Origin: Smittia aterrima
Lineage: Eukaryota; Arthropoda; Insecta; Diptera; Chironomidae
NCBI GenBank assembly: GCA_033063855.1
Contig: CP093831.1
Span: forward strand, 1-64,000
DNA length: 64,000 nt
Reading direction: 5' to 3'
Part shown: in pieces, positions 25,101 through 37,019 of the stretch
Numbering within the stretch: the first letter of the stretch is position 1
Layout: each line of letters opens with the position of its first letter
Position numbers and translations under genes: made by a program
Notes under the pieces: generated by a model
What the model saw: only the letters and a program-made list of their open reading frames with translations
Database searches by the model: none
Told to the model about the DNA's origin: nothing

Positions 25101-28100
25101 AAACAATGACTCTGTTTTCTGCTTTGCGGGCTCTTCCAGATATGGAAGTAGTAGGTCTCAATTTTTCATCAGCAACAACTCCAGAACTGTTACTCAAGAC
25201 ATTTGATCACTATTGTGAATATCGTAAGACGCCAAACGGAGTTATTCTGGCCCCGATACAAATTGGCAAGTGGCTAGTGTTGTTCTGCGATGAAATCAAT
25301 TTGCCTGACATGGATGCATATGGAACACAACGCGTCATCTCGTTCTTGCGGCAAATAGTAGAGCACAAGGGATTTTATCGCGCATCCGATCAATCGTTTG
25401 TTACTTTGGAAAGGATTCAATTTGTTGGAGCTTGTAATCCACCTACCGATCCTGGTCGTAAACCATTGAGTCATCGTTTCTTGCGGCATGTTCCAATTAT
25501 TTATGGTAAGTAAACATAATGCTAAACTCAAACACTAAACTCTTTAACTCAAACTGCTTGGTCAAAAATTACAGTGGATTACCCTGGAGAGACATCTTTA
25601 AAGCAGATCTATGGAACATTTTCACGAGCGATGCTGCGAATGATGCCAAACCTTCGAGGATATGCAGAACCGTTAACAAATGCGATGGTCGAGTTTTACC
25701 TTGCATCACAAGATAGATTCACACAGGACATGCAACCGCACTATGTTTATTCGCCACGTGAAATGACTCGTTGGGTGAGAGGCATCTGTGAAGCAATTCG
25801 ACCATTAGACAACCTGCCAGTGGAAGGTCTTGTTCGTTTATGGGCTCATGAAGCGTTACGACTCTTCCAAGATCGTCTAGTCGACGACACTGAACGTCGC
25901 TGGACAAACGATAACATTGACATTGTTGCAATGAAGCACTTCCCGTCAGTTGATCGTGAAAAAGCGCTGGAACGTCCGATATTATATTCAAATTGGTTAT
26001 CAAAGGATTATGTGCCAGTGAATCGTCAAGAGCTTCGTGACTACACAAAAGCTCGCTTGAAGGTGTTTTATGAAGAAGAACTTGATGTTCCACTTGTACT
26101 GTTTGATGAAGTCCTCGAACATGTTTTGAGAATCGACAGAATCTTCCGTCAACCTCAAGGTCATCTCTTGTTAATTGGTGTGTCGGGAGCTGGAAAAACC
26201 ACTCTCAGTCGATTTGTTGCATGGATGAATGGTTTATCAATCTTTCAAATCAAAGTTCACAATAAATATACTGGAGAGGATTTCGATGAAGATCTACGTA
26301 GCGTTCTTCGCCGTTCCGGATGCAAAGATGAAAAGATTTGTTTCATCCTCGATGAGTCGAATGTACTGGATTCAGGATTTTTAGAAAGAATGAACACATT
26401 ACTAGCCAATGGAGAAGTTCCGGGACTTTTTGAAGGAGACGAATTTACAACTTTGATGACGCAATGTAAGGAAGGTGCGCAACGCGAAGGTCTGATGCTT
26501 GATTCAAATGATGAACTCTACAAATGGTTTACGCAACAAGTAATGAGGAATCTTCACGTCGTGTTCACAATGAATCCTTCAACAGATGGACTTAAAGATC
26601 GAGCTGCGACATCACCAGCTCTTTTTAATCGCTGCGTTCTGAATTGGTTCGGTGACTGGTCTGACTCTGCTCTATTCCAAGTTGGAAAAGAGTTCACAAT
26701 TCGCATGGATCTTGAGCGATCTAACTGGCTCCAGCCAGACTTTTTCCCTGCTGCTTGTGCGCTTATTCCAGCAAGCCCATCTCATCGTGATGCTGTTATA
26801 AATGGATGCGTATACGTACATCAAACTTTACACACAGCAAATGCTCGCTTAACAAAACGTGGTTCTAGAACAATGGCTATTACTCCACGCCACTACCTTG
26901 ACTTTATTCATCATTTTGTAAAGCTTTACGGTGAAAAACGTAGCGACTTGGAGGAGCAACAACTTCATCTTAATGTTGGTTTGAACAAGATTGCTGAAAC
27001 TGTCGAACAAGTTGAAGAAATGCAAAAATCCCTTGCTGTAAAAAGCCAGGAGCTGCAACAAAAGAATGAAGCTGCCAACGCCAAATTAAAGCAAATGTTT
27101 AAGGACCAGCAAGAAGCTGAGAAAAAGAAGGTACAATCACAGGAAATACAATTGCAGCTTGAAGTCCAAACTGTCAAAATCGAAGAAAAGCGAAAGGATG
27201 TTATGGCTGATCTAGCTCAAGTAGAACCTGCTGTCATTGATGCTCAAGCTGGTGAGTTCTTGATTTTTTTTATTTTGTAGTTTTGCGATTTATTTGTCTT
27301 GAATATATTACGACAATCAAACTATCAGCCGTCAGTGGAATCAAAAAGAAGCAATTAGCTGAAGTCCGTTCAATGGCCAATCCACCTGCTCCCGTAAAGC
27401 TTGCTTGCGAGTCAATTTGTCTTTTATTGGGAGAAGAAGCTGTCGATTGGAAACAAATTCGTGGGGTTCTTGTCAAGGACTCGTTCATTTCAAATATTGT
27501 CAATTTTGACACACAACAAATTACGTAATTTAACTTTTGAACTATATTTTTTAAACGGGGATATGAAACGGAACGATAACTCTACAATCTCGTGAATGCT
27601 TATTTATACATGGAATCACAAAGCTTTCCGCCTAAAACCTTTAGCTTTTTGTGTTTGTTGATAACATATTATGCTTTATTCTTATCAAACAGCTTTTCAT
27701 TTATATTTATTTTAAAAGAAAAGCTGTAAGATTAATATGGGAACAAACCGAAATATTTATTCTACTTTCTTCTTTCTCTTTCTATTAATGTCAAATGATT
27801 AATGTCAAATAAATAGCGGTCAAATCCATCAAGAAACAACATCTCGTCGAGGTTCGTTCGATGGCAAATCCACCAGCAATCGTCAAATTAGCGTTGGAGT
27901 CGATTTGTTTACTACTTGGAGAGAACGCTTCCGATTGGAAATCTATCCGCGCAGTCATCATGAGAGAAAATTTCATTAACTCTATTGTATCTAACTTTAG
28001 CACTGAAGACATCAAGTAAGCATGAATGCTGAAATAATCTCTATTCTCTGAATGTTAATCTGTATGTTGCATTTAAATGGCTTCCCTTAACTTTATAACA

Positions 28101-31100
28101 CATTAATGTTCTCTGTGTAATCTGTGTTTGAATATAAATTAACATTTTTTTCATTCTCCTAGCGATGATGTTCGTGAAAAGATGAAAAACAGGTACTTAA
28201 GTAATCCCGACTACAATTTCGAGAAGGTGAATCGCGCTTCAATGGCTTGTGGTCCTATGGTCAAATGGGCGATAGCACAGGTAAATCAATGTTTTTTATG
28301 CAGTAAGATTGTTTCTTACCAAAACAATTTTAATAGGTTGAATATGCCGATATGTTGAAGCGCGTAGAACCACTTCGCGATGAATTGAGTTCGCTAGAAC
28401 GCCAAGCAGCTACTAACAAAACACATGGAGAAGAAGTGAAAAATCTTGTAACAGAATTGGAACACTCCATCGCTGCTTACAAGGAAGAATATGCTCAGCT
28501 CATCTCGCAAGCTCAAGCTATTAAAACTGATTTGGAGAACGTTCAAGCAAAGGTTGATCGTTCAATTGCATTGTTGAAGAGTTTGGTGATCGAAAGAGAG
28601 CGTTGGGAATTAACGAGCGAAACCTTCAAATCTCAAATGTCAACAATCGTTGGTGACACGTTGTTGTCAGCAGCTTTCATCGCATATGGTACGAAATTTT
28701 GTTTTGCCTTTAATAATTTATTTTACACGATATTTCTTCTCAGGTGGATACTTCGATCAACACTATCGAAGTAACCTTTTCTCCACATGGAGCCATCATC
28801 TCACTTTGGCAAACATTCAGTTCCGTGCTGATATCGCTAGAACTGAATACCTCTCTAATCCTGATGAGCGACTTCGCTGGCAAGCAAACGCTCTTCCTTC
28901 CGATGATTTATGTACCGAGAATGCAATCATGTTGAAACGTTTCAACCGCTATCCATTGATCATCGATCCATCAGGTCAAGCAACTGAGTTCATCATGAAC
29001 GAATTCAAAGAACGCAAGATCACGAAGACAAGCTTCCTCGATGATTCGTTCCGTAAGAATCTTGAATCAGCTCTTCGTTTCGGAAACCCACTTCTTGTTC
29101 AAGATGTTGAAAACTATGATCCGATTCTCAATCCCGTTTTAAATAGAGAGCTGCGAAGAACTGGTGGTCGTGTCTTGATTACGCTTGGCGACCAGGATAT
29201 CGACTTGTCTCCATCATTCGTTATCTTTTTGTCTACACGAGATCCTACTGTTGAGTTTCCACCAGACATTTGTTCCCGTGTAACATTCGTTAACTTCACT
29301 GTGACACGTAGCTCATTGCAATCACAATGCCTCAATCAAGTTCTTAAAGCTGAACGACCAGACATTGATGAAAAACGGTCTGATCTTCTTAAACTCCAAG
29401 GCGAGTTCCATCTCCGTCTTCGTCAGCTCGAAAAAAGTTTGCTACAAGCACTCAATGATGCTAAAGGAAAAATTCTAGATGACGATTCTGTCATCACAAC
29501 TTTGGAAACTTTGAAGAAAGAAGCTGCAGATATTGGTCAAAAGGTCGAGGAAACTGACAAGGTTATCGCTGAAATTGAAACTGTTTCGCAACAGTATTTG
29601 CCATTATCACAAGCGTGCAGCAACATTTACTTCACGATGGACTCATTAAATCAAGTTCATTTCCTGTATCAATATTCGCTGAAAATGTTCCTCGATATCT
29701 TCTCAACTGTTCTCTACAACAACACTAAGCTTGAAGGAAAGACTGACTTCCCAGCCCGGTTGGGTATTATCACATCAGATCTATTCTCAGTTTGTTACGA
29801 CCGCGTCGCTCGCGGAATGTTACATGCCGATCGGTTAACATTCGCGATTTTATTGTGCCGAATTCACTTGAAAGGGACATCAGAGCCGAACATGGATCAA
29901 GAGTTCAACTTCTTTTTAAGAAACAAGGAAGGCTTGGTTGCCGCACCTGACAGTCAACAAATTGATGGTGTATCAAGTGAACAAATAGAATCAATCACGA
30001 AATTGTCTTCTCGTTTACCGATATTCAGGAAGTTATTTGAAAGAATCAGAGGAATGCCAGAATTAGTTGCATGGCTGCAACAAGGATCTCCGGAACAAAA
30101 TGTTCCTCAACTTTGGGATGAAAGCAAGGCTTTGACTCCAACATCTGCAGCCTTCCATCAATTATTGTTAATCCAAGCATTCAGACCTGATAGAATCATT
30201 GCAGCAGCACAAGTTTTCGTCTCCACTGTTCTTGGCTCCGAGTTTATGCCACTTGCTGAAAGTGAGTTGGATTTCACAGCATGTGTAGAGCAGCAACTTA
30301 ATTCAAATACTCCAGCTCTTCTTTGCTCCGTTCCTGGATTTGATGCAAGTGGTCGAGTGGACGATCTTGCGACTGAAATAAATAAACAAATTTCCAGTAT
30401 TGCAATTGGTTCTGCGGAAGGTTTCAATCAAGCAGAACGAGCAATTAATATGGCTTGCAAAACAGGAAGATGGGTTATGCTCAAGAACGTTCATCTCGCT
30501 CCTCAATGGCTGGTTCAGTTAGAGAAAAAGCTCCATTCACTTCAATCACATCCTGGATTCCGCTTGTTCTTAACAATGGAAATTAATCCGAAAGTACCGG
30601 TCAACTTGTTACGCGCTGGAAGAATCTTTGTATTTGAACCCCCTCCTGGTATCAGAGCAAATTTGCTGCGAACTTTCTCAACAGTTCCAGCTGCCCGCAT
30701 GATGAAAGCTCCGAGTGAGAGGGCTCGTCTCTATTTCTTACTTGCATGGTTCCATGCAATCGTTCAAGAGCGTTTGCGTTACGTTCCGCTTGGATGGGCC
30801 AAGAAATACGAGTTCAATGAATCAGACTTAAGAGTTGCTTGCGATACATTAGATACATGGATTGACGCAACAGCAATGGGTCGCACTAACTTACCACCAG
30901 AAAAAGTACCATGGGATGCTCTTGTAACTCTTTTGTCTCAATCAATCTATGGAGGCAAAATCGACAATGATTTTGATCAAAGATTATTATCCTCGTTTTT
31001 GTCCAAACTTTTCACAGCTCATAGCTTTGATGCTGATTTTGCTTTAGTGGCAAACGTTGATGCAACAAATGGCCAACGTCATATTACAATGCCAGATGGA

Positions 31101-32171
31101 ACTCGCCGTGATCACTTCTTGAAATGGATTGAATCACTCGCTGATCGCCAAACACCATCATGGCTTGGATTGCCAAACAACGCTGAAAAGGTTCTGTTGA
31201 CAACACGCGGAACCGATTTGATTACGAAGCTTTTGAAAATGCAGCAGCTTGAAGATGATGACGAACTTGCTTATAGTGCACCACAAGATGAAAGCTTAAC
31301 AGACAAGGCTTCATTGCCGCATGAAGACAGTCGCCCAGCATGGATCAAGGTTTTGAATAATAGCGCTTTGACTTGGCTTGAATTGCTTCCGAAATCTTTG
31401 CAAACTCTGCGGCGCACCGTTGAAAACATCAAAGATCCACTTTATCGCTATTTTGAAAGGGAAGTTTCGTCAGGCGCCAAACTGCTCCAAACAGTTGTTA
31501 GTGACCTGCAGGATGTTCTTTTGATTTGCCAAGGTGAAAAGAAACAGACTAACTATCACCGTCAGATGCTTAGCGAACTTGTTCGAGGCATTTTACCTAA
31601 CAGTTGGAGGCGTTATACCGTTCCTTCAGGGTGCACTGTTATTCAATGGGTTACTGATTTCTCTCAACGCGTTCAGCAATTGCAGAAGGTTTCTCACTTG
31701 GTTTCACAAGCTGGCGCAAAGGAACTGCAAAGCTTTCCGGTTTGGCTTGGTGGACTTTTCAATCCAGAAGCGTACATCACAGCTACACGTCAATGCGTTG
31801 CGCAAGCAAATAGCTGGCCACTTGAAGAGCTGCTTCTCGATGTAACTATAACTGAATCGGGTTCCGATGGCGGACATAACAAAGACAGCAGTTTCGGGGT
31901 CGTCGGATTGAAATTACAAGGAGCTCAATGCAAAAATAACCAGCTTTGTTTGACGTCAATAATTATGATGGATTTGCCATTAACGCTTCTTCGTTGGACT
32001 CGTTCAACATCAGAAGCAATGCGATCTGGAAAGCTTACATTACCGGTCTATCTAAACTCAACAAGAGCAGAACTATTATTCACAGTAGACTTAGCTGTGG
32101 CCCCAGGGCAAGAAAAACACAGCTTTTACGAACGAGGTGTTGCAGTCTTGACTTCAACAGCTTTGAACTAA
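16153..32171 (+). CDS. Dhc64C: Cytoplasmic dynein 1 heavy chain
   Basis: The motor subunit of minus-end-directed cytoplasmic dynein. Coding exons: 16153-16402, 16541-16645, 16701-17476, 17623-18650, 18713-18923, 19264-22845, 22979-23617, 23860-24095, 24151-25505, 25575-27251, then 27329-27524 or 27817-28015, 28163-28280, 28337-28688 and 28744-32171. The total is 13,956 nt with the second alternative exon, giving 4,651 aa (4,650 with the first); flies and mammals have about 4,640. Order: tail (residues 1 to about 1400), linker, then P-loops GPAGTGKTE (AAA1, residue about 1897), GPSGSGKST (AAA2, about 2215), GPPGSGKTM (AAA3, about 2587) and GVSGAGKTT (AAA4, about 2929). The coiled-coil stalk with the microtubule-binding domain, AAA5, AAA6 and the C-terminal domain ending FYERGVAVL follow. 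Similarity to DYNC1H1 is continuous. All introns have GT..AG ends and the frame is intact. An AATAAA lies at 32176-32181. Confidence 0.98.
17477..17622 (+). repeat. Dynein intron A, near-identical to intron B
   Basis: A 146-nt phase-0 intron between ...KYPIQ and RALRLIE. It is almost identical over its full length to the 147-nt phase-2 intron at 28016-28162 of the same gene. Both start gtaagcatgaatgct and end cattctcctag. I count about 8 substitutions and 2 small indels, or roughly 93-95% identity. The exons on either side of the two introns are unrelated, so this is not part of a larger segmental duplication. Confidence 0.95.
22846..22978 (+). repeat. Dynein intron with ctcggagt minirepeats
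   Basis: This 133-nt intron contains at least four copies of ctcggagt between about 22890 and 22960, interspersed with related tgagtatt and actcct units, some in inverted orientation. It is a degenerate short tandem repeat that expanded inside an intron of an otherwise conserved gene. No other intron in the window has it. Confidence 0.8.
27329..27524 (+). CDS. Dhc64C: Dynein alternative exon a (MTBD)
   Basis: This 196-nt exon starts in phase 1 after ...VIDAQA and ends in phase 2, with acceptor actatcag and donor gtaatt. It encodes the end of the ascending stalk coil, the conserved MANPP turn and the first helices of the microtubule-binding domain (CESICLLLGEEAVDWKQI, then GVLVKDSFI). It is about two thirds identical in protein to exon b, starts and ends in the same phases, and joins equally well to 28163. 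It departs from the canonical animal sequence in several places (VKDSFI instead of MRENFI, CES instead of LES), so it looks like the derived copy. Including both exons would shift the frame. The donor gtaatt is weaker than that of exon b. Confidence 0.9.
27525..27816 (+). promoter_or_regulatory. Structured intron between the mutually exclusive exons
   Basis: This 292-nt intron holds three consecutive inverted repeats. The first is cacaaagct (27617-27625) with agctttttgtg (27643-27653). The second is ttgataa (27658-27664) with ttatcaa (27682-27688). The third is cagcttttc (27690-27698) with gaaaagctg (27718-27726), a perfect 9-bp stem. A tandem 14-bp repeat attaatgtcaaatg covers 27784-27810, directly before the exon b acceptor, and duplicates a branch-point-like ttaat. 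Such structures could block splicing of exon a to exon b, but a regulatory role is inference. Confidence 0.45.
27817..28015 (+). CDS. Dhc64C: Dynein alternative exon b (MTBD, canonical)
   Basis: A 199-nt exon in the same phases as exon a. It encodes AVKSIKKQHLVEVRSMANPP followed by the helix VKLALESICLLLG and then DWKSIRAVIMRENFI, which is the sequence seen in dynein 1 heavy chains of other animals. It is one codon longer than exon a (IVSNF versus IVNF). It uses the strong donor gtaagc that begins the duplicated intron B. The exon covers the base of the stalk tip and helices that contact tubulin, so choosing a or b would change the motor-track interface. Confidence 0.92.
28016..28162 (+). repeat. 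Dynein intron B, near-identical to intron A
   Basis: A 147-nt phase-2 intron immediately after alternative exon b, before NDDVREKM. It is the partner of the intron at 17477-17622 described above. The shared sequence stops at the splice sites, apart from a shared cga just after each acceptor, which may be chance. Confidence 0.95.
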
Positions 32172-32803
32172 ACAAAATAAAATATTCAAGAACAAAATGA
32201 AATACCTAATCAGAATGAAATAATAAAAAATTTCCCAAACATTTGAATAAATTGCAATTACAAACTTCTAACTTTGAATTTCCAGATTTTAAATGTGAAA
32301 ACAATTTTTTAATCATTCAATTTCGTTTATTTTCTTTCTACTTTTGATCGTTTTAATTTTGTTTTTCCTTTAAAGAGAAGCACATTTTTTGCTCTAGAAA
32401 GTTTTCTCTAGATCGCGAATATCTAAACTATTTCTGATATTTGGGGACCTAATTGAATTTATCTGTATTGTATCTTGTATTCAATTTTATTTCAGTTTAA
32501 CAAATTTAGAGTTCACTAAAAAGTTATTAGAGCTTTCTTTGGTTTAAAAGACTATTTACTTTAAAGAGATTTCTCTTTAAATTAATAAAACTAATTCAGT
32601 AGTAGAGCAGTTATGAAAAATGGTTTGAGATAATTCACGATATGCGCAACTAAAATAAGATGAAACTTCGCTTTTATTCCAATCAGAATTTATTTCAGAA
32701 GACTAACTTTATAAATTCTATTCATATTGAAAAGAAAAAAAACTGTCTAATTCACTAAGCTACGAGTTATAACTTTGTTGTTTTTAAGGCAAAACAGATT
32801 GAT
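32172..32803. other. Convergent 3' region, dynein/clueless
   Basis: The 632 nt between two stop codons facing each other. An AATAAA at 32176-32181 and further aataa-rich sequence near 32219 can serve dynein. For clueless, minus-strand AATAAA candidates (plus-strand tttatt) occur in the AT-rich middle part. Nothing else is seen. Confidence 0.45.
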
Positions 32804-35800
32804 TCAGCTTTGAACCGCGGCTGGTGCTTTGGCAATGGCTTCGTCTTTGGGCAACTCGGATGCGCCTTCTTTAATTTCATCGCTGACCTCACTCGCTTCT
32901 ACCATCTGACGTTTTTCGATTTCATTCTTCAAGTTAGCGATATCTTTAGGACTATTGAATTTTAAGGTATGTTAGATCAGTATGATTGTCAGTATCGTGG
33001 GTTTTTACCTTATCTGCACAAAAATTATGCCATTGATTGCGTTTAGCATGTCCAAAACGCTTCCCATTGATGGAGGCTGAATATGAATCGGCGGCAATCC
33101 CGTGACAAGCTTGCCATTCGTGCAAATGTCGTTCATCTTTTTCTGAAGCACTACAGCTTGCTGTGTTAAGTGACGAAGGCACTCTGATGACTCCTGAGTT
33201 TTGTCATGAGTCTCACCAAGCTATAGAGATAAGACTTATAATGAGGTGCCCATTAAAAACATTTATGATTCTAACCTGTTGTTTGTAAATTGCGTAAGTC
33301 TCCTTCTCACTATTTAGCGCTGATCTGAAATCTCCCATACAGCTTTGGGTTCTTGCCACGAGATGATAGCTTACTGCAACTTTCAGCGATTTAGGTCCAT
33401 GATATTTGATATTGAGTGCAAGAGCATGTTCTAGGAATCGCAACGAAAGCTCATATTCGCCAACGGCATGAAGAATCAAGCTTATGTTACTCTGCAAGTA
33501 AAAAACGAATTATTCAATATTCCTTTACAAAGAAAATGATTATTACATCAAGCATCGCAATGTCAGGATGATTCTCGCCGCAAACAAGAATTGCGAGGTA
33601 ACGCGCACGATACAAAAGTTTCAATGCAGTTGAGATTTGAGTGTTTGCGAAGCAGTAAAGCGCCAAATGAGAATATTCTGTTATTGTGTATGGGTGATCG
33701 ATACCATTTACGCGTTCACTCATTAGCACAGCTCTTTGCTGTATTGCGAGTGCTTCTTGAGGATCTCCCATGATGTAGCTGAGTCGAGCAAGCATTCTTA
33801 AACATTGTGCATTTTCTGGATGCATCGCACCGTAAACGTTGTTTAATAGATTAAGTGCTTCACTGATTAGTTCGTAACCGTCTTTAAAGTATCCCTGCTG
33901 AATCTTATTTTGTCCAGTTGTATAAAAGTTGTAAGCGTCTGTGGCTCTTGGATTGATGTGCTTAACAACCGGAAAGACATTAATAATGTCATCTTCATTG
34001 AACGTTGGCTTATTTTTTGATTCGAAGTTATATTCGCGCAGCAGAATTTGTAGACCAATTTTTATGTTGAAGGCACGCAAGAGGCTGATCTTCTGCAACT
34101 TATAATGCTCAATAATCTTATCCACATTGCAATCACATGCAAGATCAAAGTCCCAGTATGACTTCAATTCCTTTTTGATTTGCTGCCAAAGTCCTTTTTG
34201 TGTCATCGAAACCCATTCGTTGGAAATTGCATCATTTTTGGTTGAGGTTCCACCTGGGGAAGATTTCTTATTGTTGTAGCGACGTTTGCTGGATTTAAAA
34301 AGCTCGTCGCTGACAATTTGCGGTGCTTGAACAACTGGTTGCGTAGTCAAAAAGCAATTTAAGAAATGGCTGATGGCAACTGACATAGACATCATGTCTG
34401 CATTTTGAATATAATGGTTGAAAATGTGTTTCGCTGCTCTTGTGACGAGCTCGGATATTGCAATCGTGTAAAGATATTCCAAAGTGGGCAATCCCACTAA
34501 GAGATCAGCAACTTTTCCCAAATAGCGTATGTTGATTCCTCGATTATGAAGTTGTTCGGTAAGGGTTACCCCGTCCATAGGAGCCGAAGTGTGGTCTAAA
34601 CAGTCGTTGATAAAGATCGGAATTTGGCGCATCAGTAAGAATTCAGCTGCGTCTTGAACAAGTTTTTTTTGCTGCTTTATTGATGAAAGACTATTATCAG
34701 GTGTATCGAAATGTCGAATTCCTGGAGAGAAAACATCTGGGTTGAAACGAATATCGAACTCAGTTTCTTTGAGTGATCCAACAGCAGCGCAAGCTTTTTT
34801 GACAACGTCTTTTGAGTCAGCAGCTTGTTTTTCATCGGACATTCCCTCAACAAGTTTTTTGGCTTCTTCAGTGTCAATTTCTTCCTTTTCATTTTCTTTC
34901 ATGTCTGTGTTGTCGTAATCTTTGATCTCTCGAAGTTCCTTAGGCTGCTCCACTTTTTTAGCAGTTTTGCTCAATTGTTGGAGATGGAAAGCTGCAAACT
35001 TGATAAACATGACATACCGGTCTTCGACAAATGCCTCAAGCAATTCTTGGCGCAGACAGCTTAGTTTATGTTTGTGAGCGATAGGAAATCCCTTTTCCTT
35101 AACTGCTTTGTTTAGTTCAACTTCGTCGAGCTTAAGAAAGTTGACATCTGGTGGGAATGTTCTCAACAAATCGAGAATGTAATGACGTCCATCATTTCCA
35201 ATGATTCCTTTGCATTCAACTGACGAGCACAATTCGACTTTTTCTTCCTTATCGTTGATTACCGAATGAGGCAATATTTTTAAATGCTGTCCAGCTTTGT
35301 TCAATAGTTCGAGATACTTCGGCTGACTCAAGACTGTTTTACCGAAATCGATAGATCCGTAAACAACAGATTGCTCTTGTTCTCGCTCCAGTATTCCAGG
35401 AATTATCGACTGTGCTGTCACGCGATATCCACGATAGTCAATAACAACTGTTCCAAGCGTGTAGAGTCCTTCAACATCAACAGCGCTGTAAACACGAACT
35501 CCATGAAGATCATTGCGTGGAGCAACAAAAGCTGCAGCATCTCCACCCAACTCTTTGTAATGATCACGGACGTCAAAGCCCAATGAGAAGAAAATATTGT
35601 TCCAAATAAACATTTGCATTTTGGTTTCCTCGCCGGGGTTGATCGCCATAACATTGCCGTCAATAACAGCTACAGCACCTCGAGTAGCAGCAGTAACAAA
35701 ATCACTATGAACTTTGAAGATGGCACGTTCACGCAACAATCTTTCCGGAAGTGATTTGCGCGGAAGCTCGCGAGTCGTTTGTAGTTCTTCGTTCCAGTCT

Positions 35801-37019
35801 CTTGTTTGTCCAGGGATATGTTCCTCGTAGCCAAGCTTTGATGAGAAAGTGTCTTCAGCGTCAATCGCATCGATTGTGTGATCTAAAGATGGAGCTGACC
35901 AGGTGTAGACTTGATATGGTGTTGCAACACGTTCAAATGGATGACGCTGCGTTCGCTTCTTCTGCATTTGAGGAAACGAGCGGCGAAAAGCGAGTGAGAT
36001 TTGCGATAACAAATCAATAAACTCATCATCCGTTGACTGATTAACGTAGAAACCGCGAGGACAAGCAGAGATGTGGTAGCGTTTATCCTCCATAATAACA
36101 ATATAAAGATACATTAAATCGCCATGTAGCTTTCGGGGACCAGGTGGAGGATTCCAAGCTGATGTTGTCAAGACTTTGATCGAAAGGGGCGTTCTTTTGA
36201 TTCTTGTTGTTTACACCGGGCTGAAGTGGCAATAGAGGCCTTTCTTTTGCACCAGGCATAATGTATTCAGGAGGCGTACAATCGACACTATCAGGACGAC
36301 TTTTCTTTTTTTCGAGTAAGTCTCCTAAAAAATTTATTGATAATGCATTAAACTTAATTTTTTTCGAATAATCACTCACCTTGAGTAATTGTGTGCAAAA
36401 AGGTCAATGAACTGCAATCAACTCCATTGTAAGCATCAGCTGGATCCTATCAATGAATGAAACGAATAATTCATGTATAAAAAGCCTTTGTACTTTGCAG
36501 CTTTATAAGTTTTGACTGTGGATTTCTTTAAAATACGATTAGTGACAGCTCAACATACCATAGACTTTAGAAGATCTCGAACATGACGGACATGAATACG
36601 AGCTTCGCGCATTGTGTATGGTTCTTCTACAACCTTGACAGTCGAACCTTCCTTTAATCCTTCGATGTTCTTCAGCTCTGCAAAGTTGTCAAGTGTGACG
36701 CCGTCGAGTTGAAGCGAAAAACATGTTCGATGGCATGTATCTTCGCGATCCATAAGCAGTTGATGAATCTCTTGGACCAACTCCATGCTGGAAACTTGAA
36801 TTGACAGTGGTTCAACATCAAGGCTCAATATTTGGACAGAAAATCCAACATCTTGAATTAGTTCCAATCCATCCGCGTCTTCATTCATTCCGTTTTCATC
36901 TTTAACAACAACTTCGTTGTTTTTAGCTGCTGCTTCGTTGGATGCATGACCATTTATCTCAGCGTGGCCGTTTAGAACATTTTCTTTTTCGTTTGACTTT
37001 ACTTGTTTCTTGTTGTTGT
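32804..37019 (-). CDS. clu: Clueless / CLUH mitochondrial mRNA-binding protein
   Basis: Clueless binds mRNAs of nuclear-encoded mitochondrial proteins in the cytosol and is needed for mitochondrial distribution and function. Exons seen: 36559-37019, 36380-36446, 33547-36324, 33276-33491, 33009-33220 and 32804-32951. Visible parts: the N-terminal region (DREDTCHRTCFSLQLDG), GDLLEKKKSRPDSVDCTPPE, SAWNPPPGPRKLHGDLMYLY, the Clu domain (KLGYEEHIPGQTRDWNEELQ, TRGAVAVIDGN, IIPGILEREQEQSVVYGSID), the acidic spacer, and C-terminal tetratricopeptide repeats (RATDAYNFYTTGQNKIQQGY through QSCMGDFRSAL). The first exon begins mid-codon, so a 5' coding exon with the ATG lies upstream and was not located. 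In the large exon the frame slips by one base at or near a CCCC run (36186-36189) between LPLQPG and KVLTTSAW. Removing one C restores the family sequence. All other junctions agree in phase. Confidence 0.93.

Noticed and set aside
27329..28015. Reading both dynein exons as consecutive constitutive exons
   Set aside because: 196 + 199 nt in series shifts the downstream frame, and the two encode the same protein segment, so inclusion of both is not plausible.
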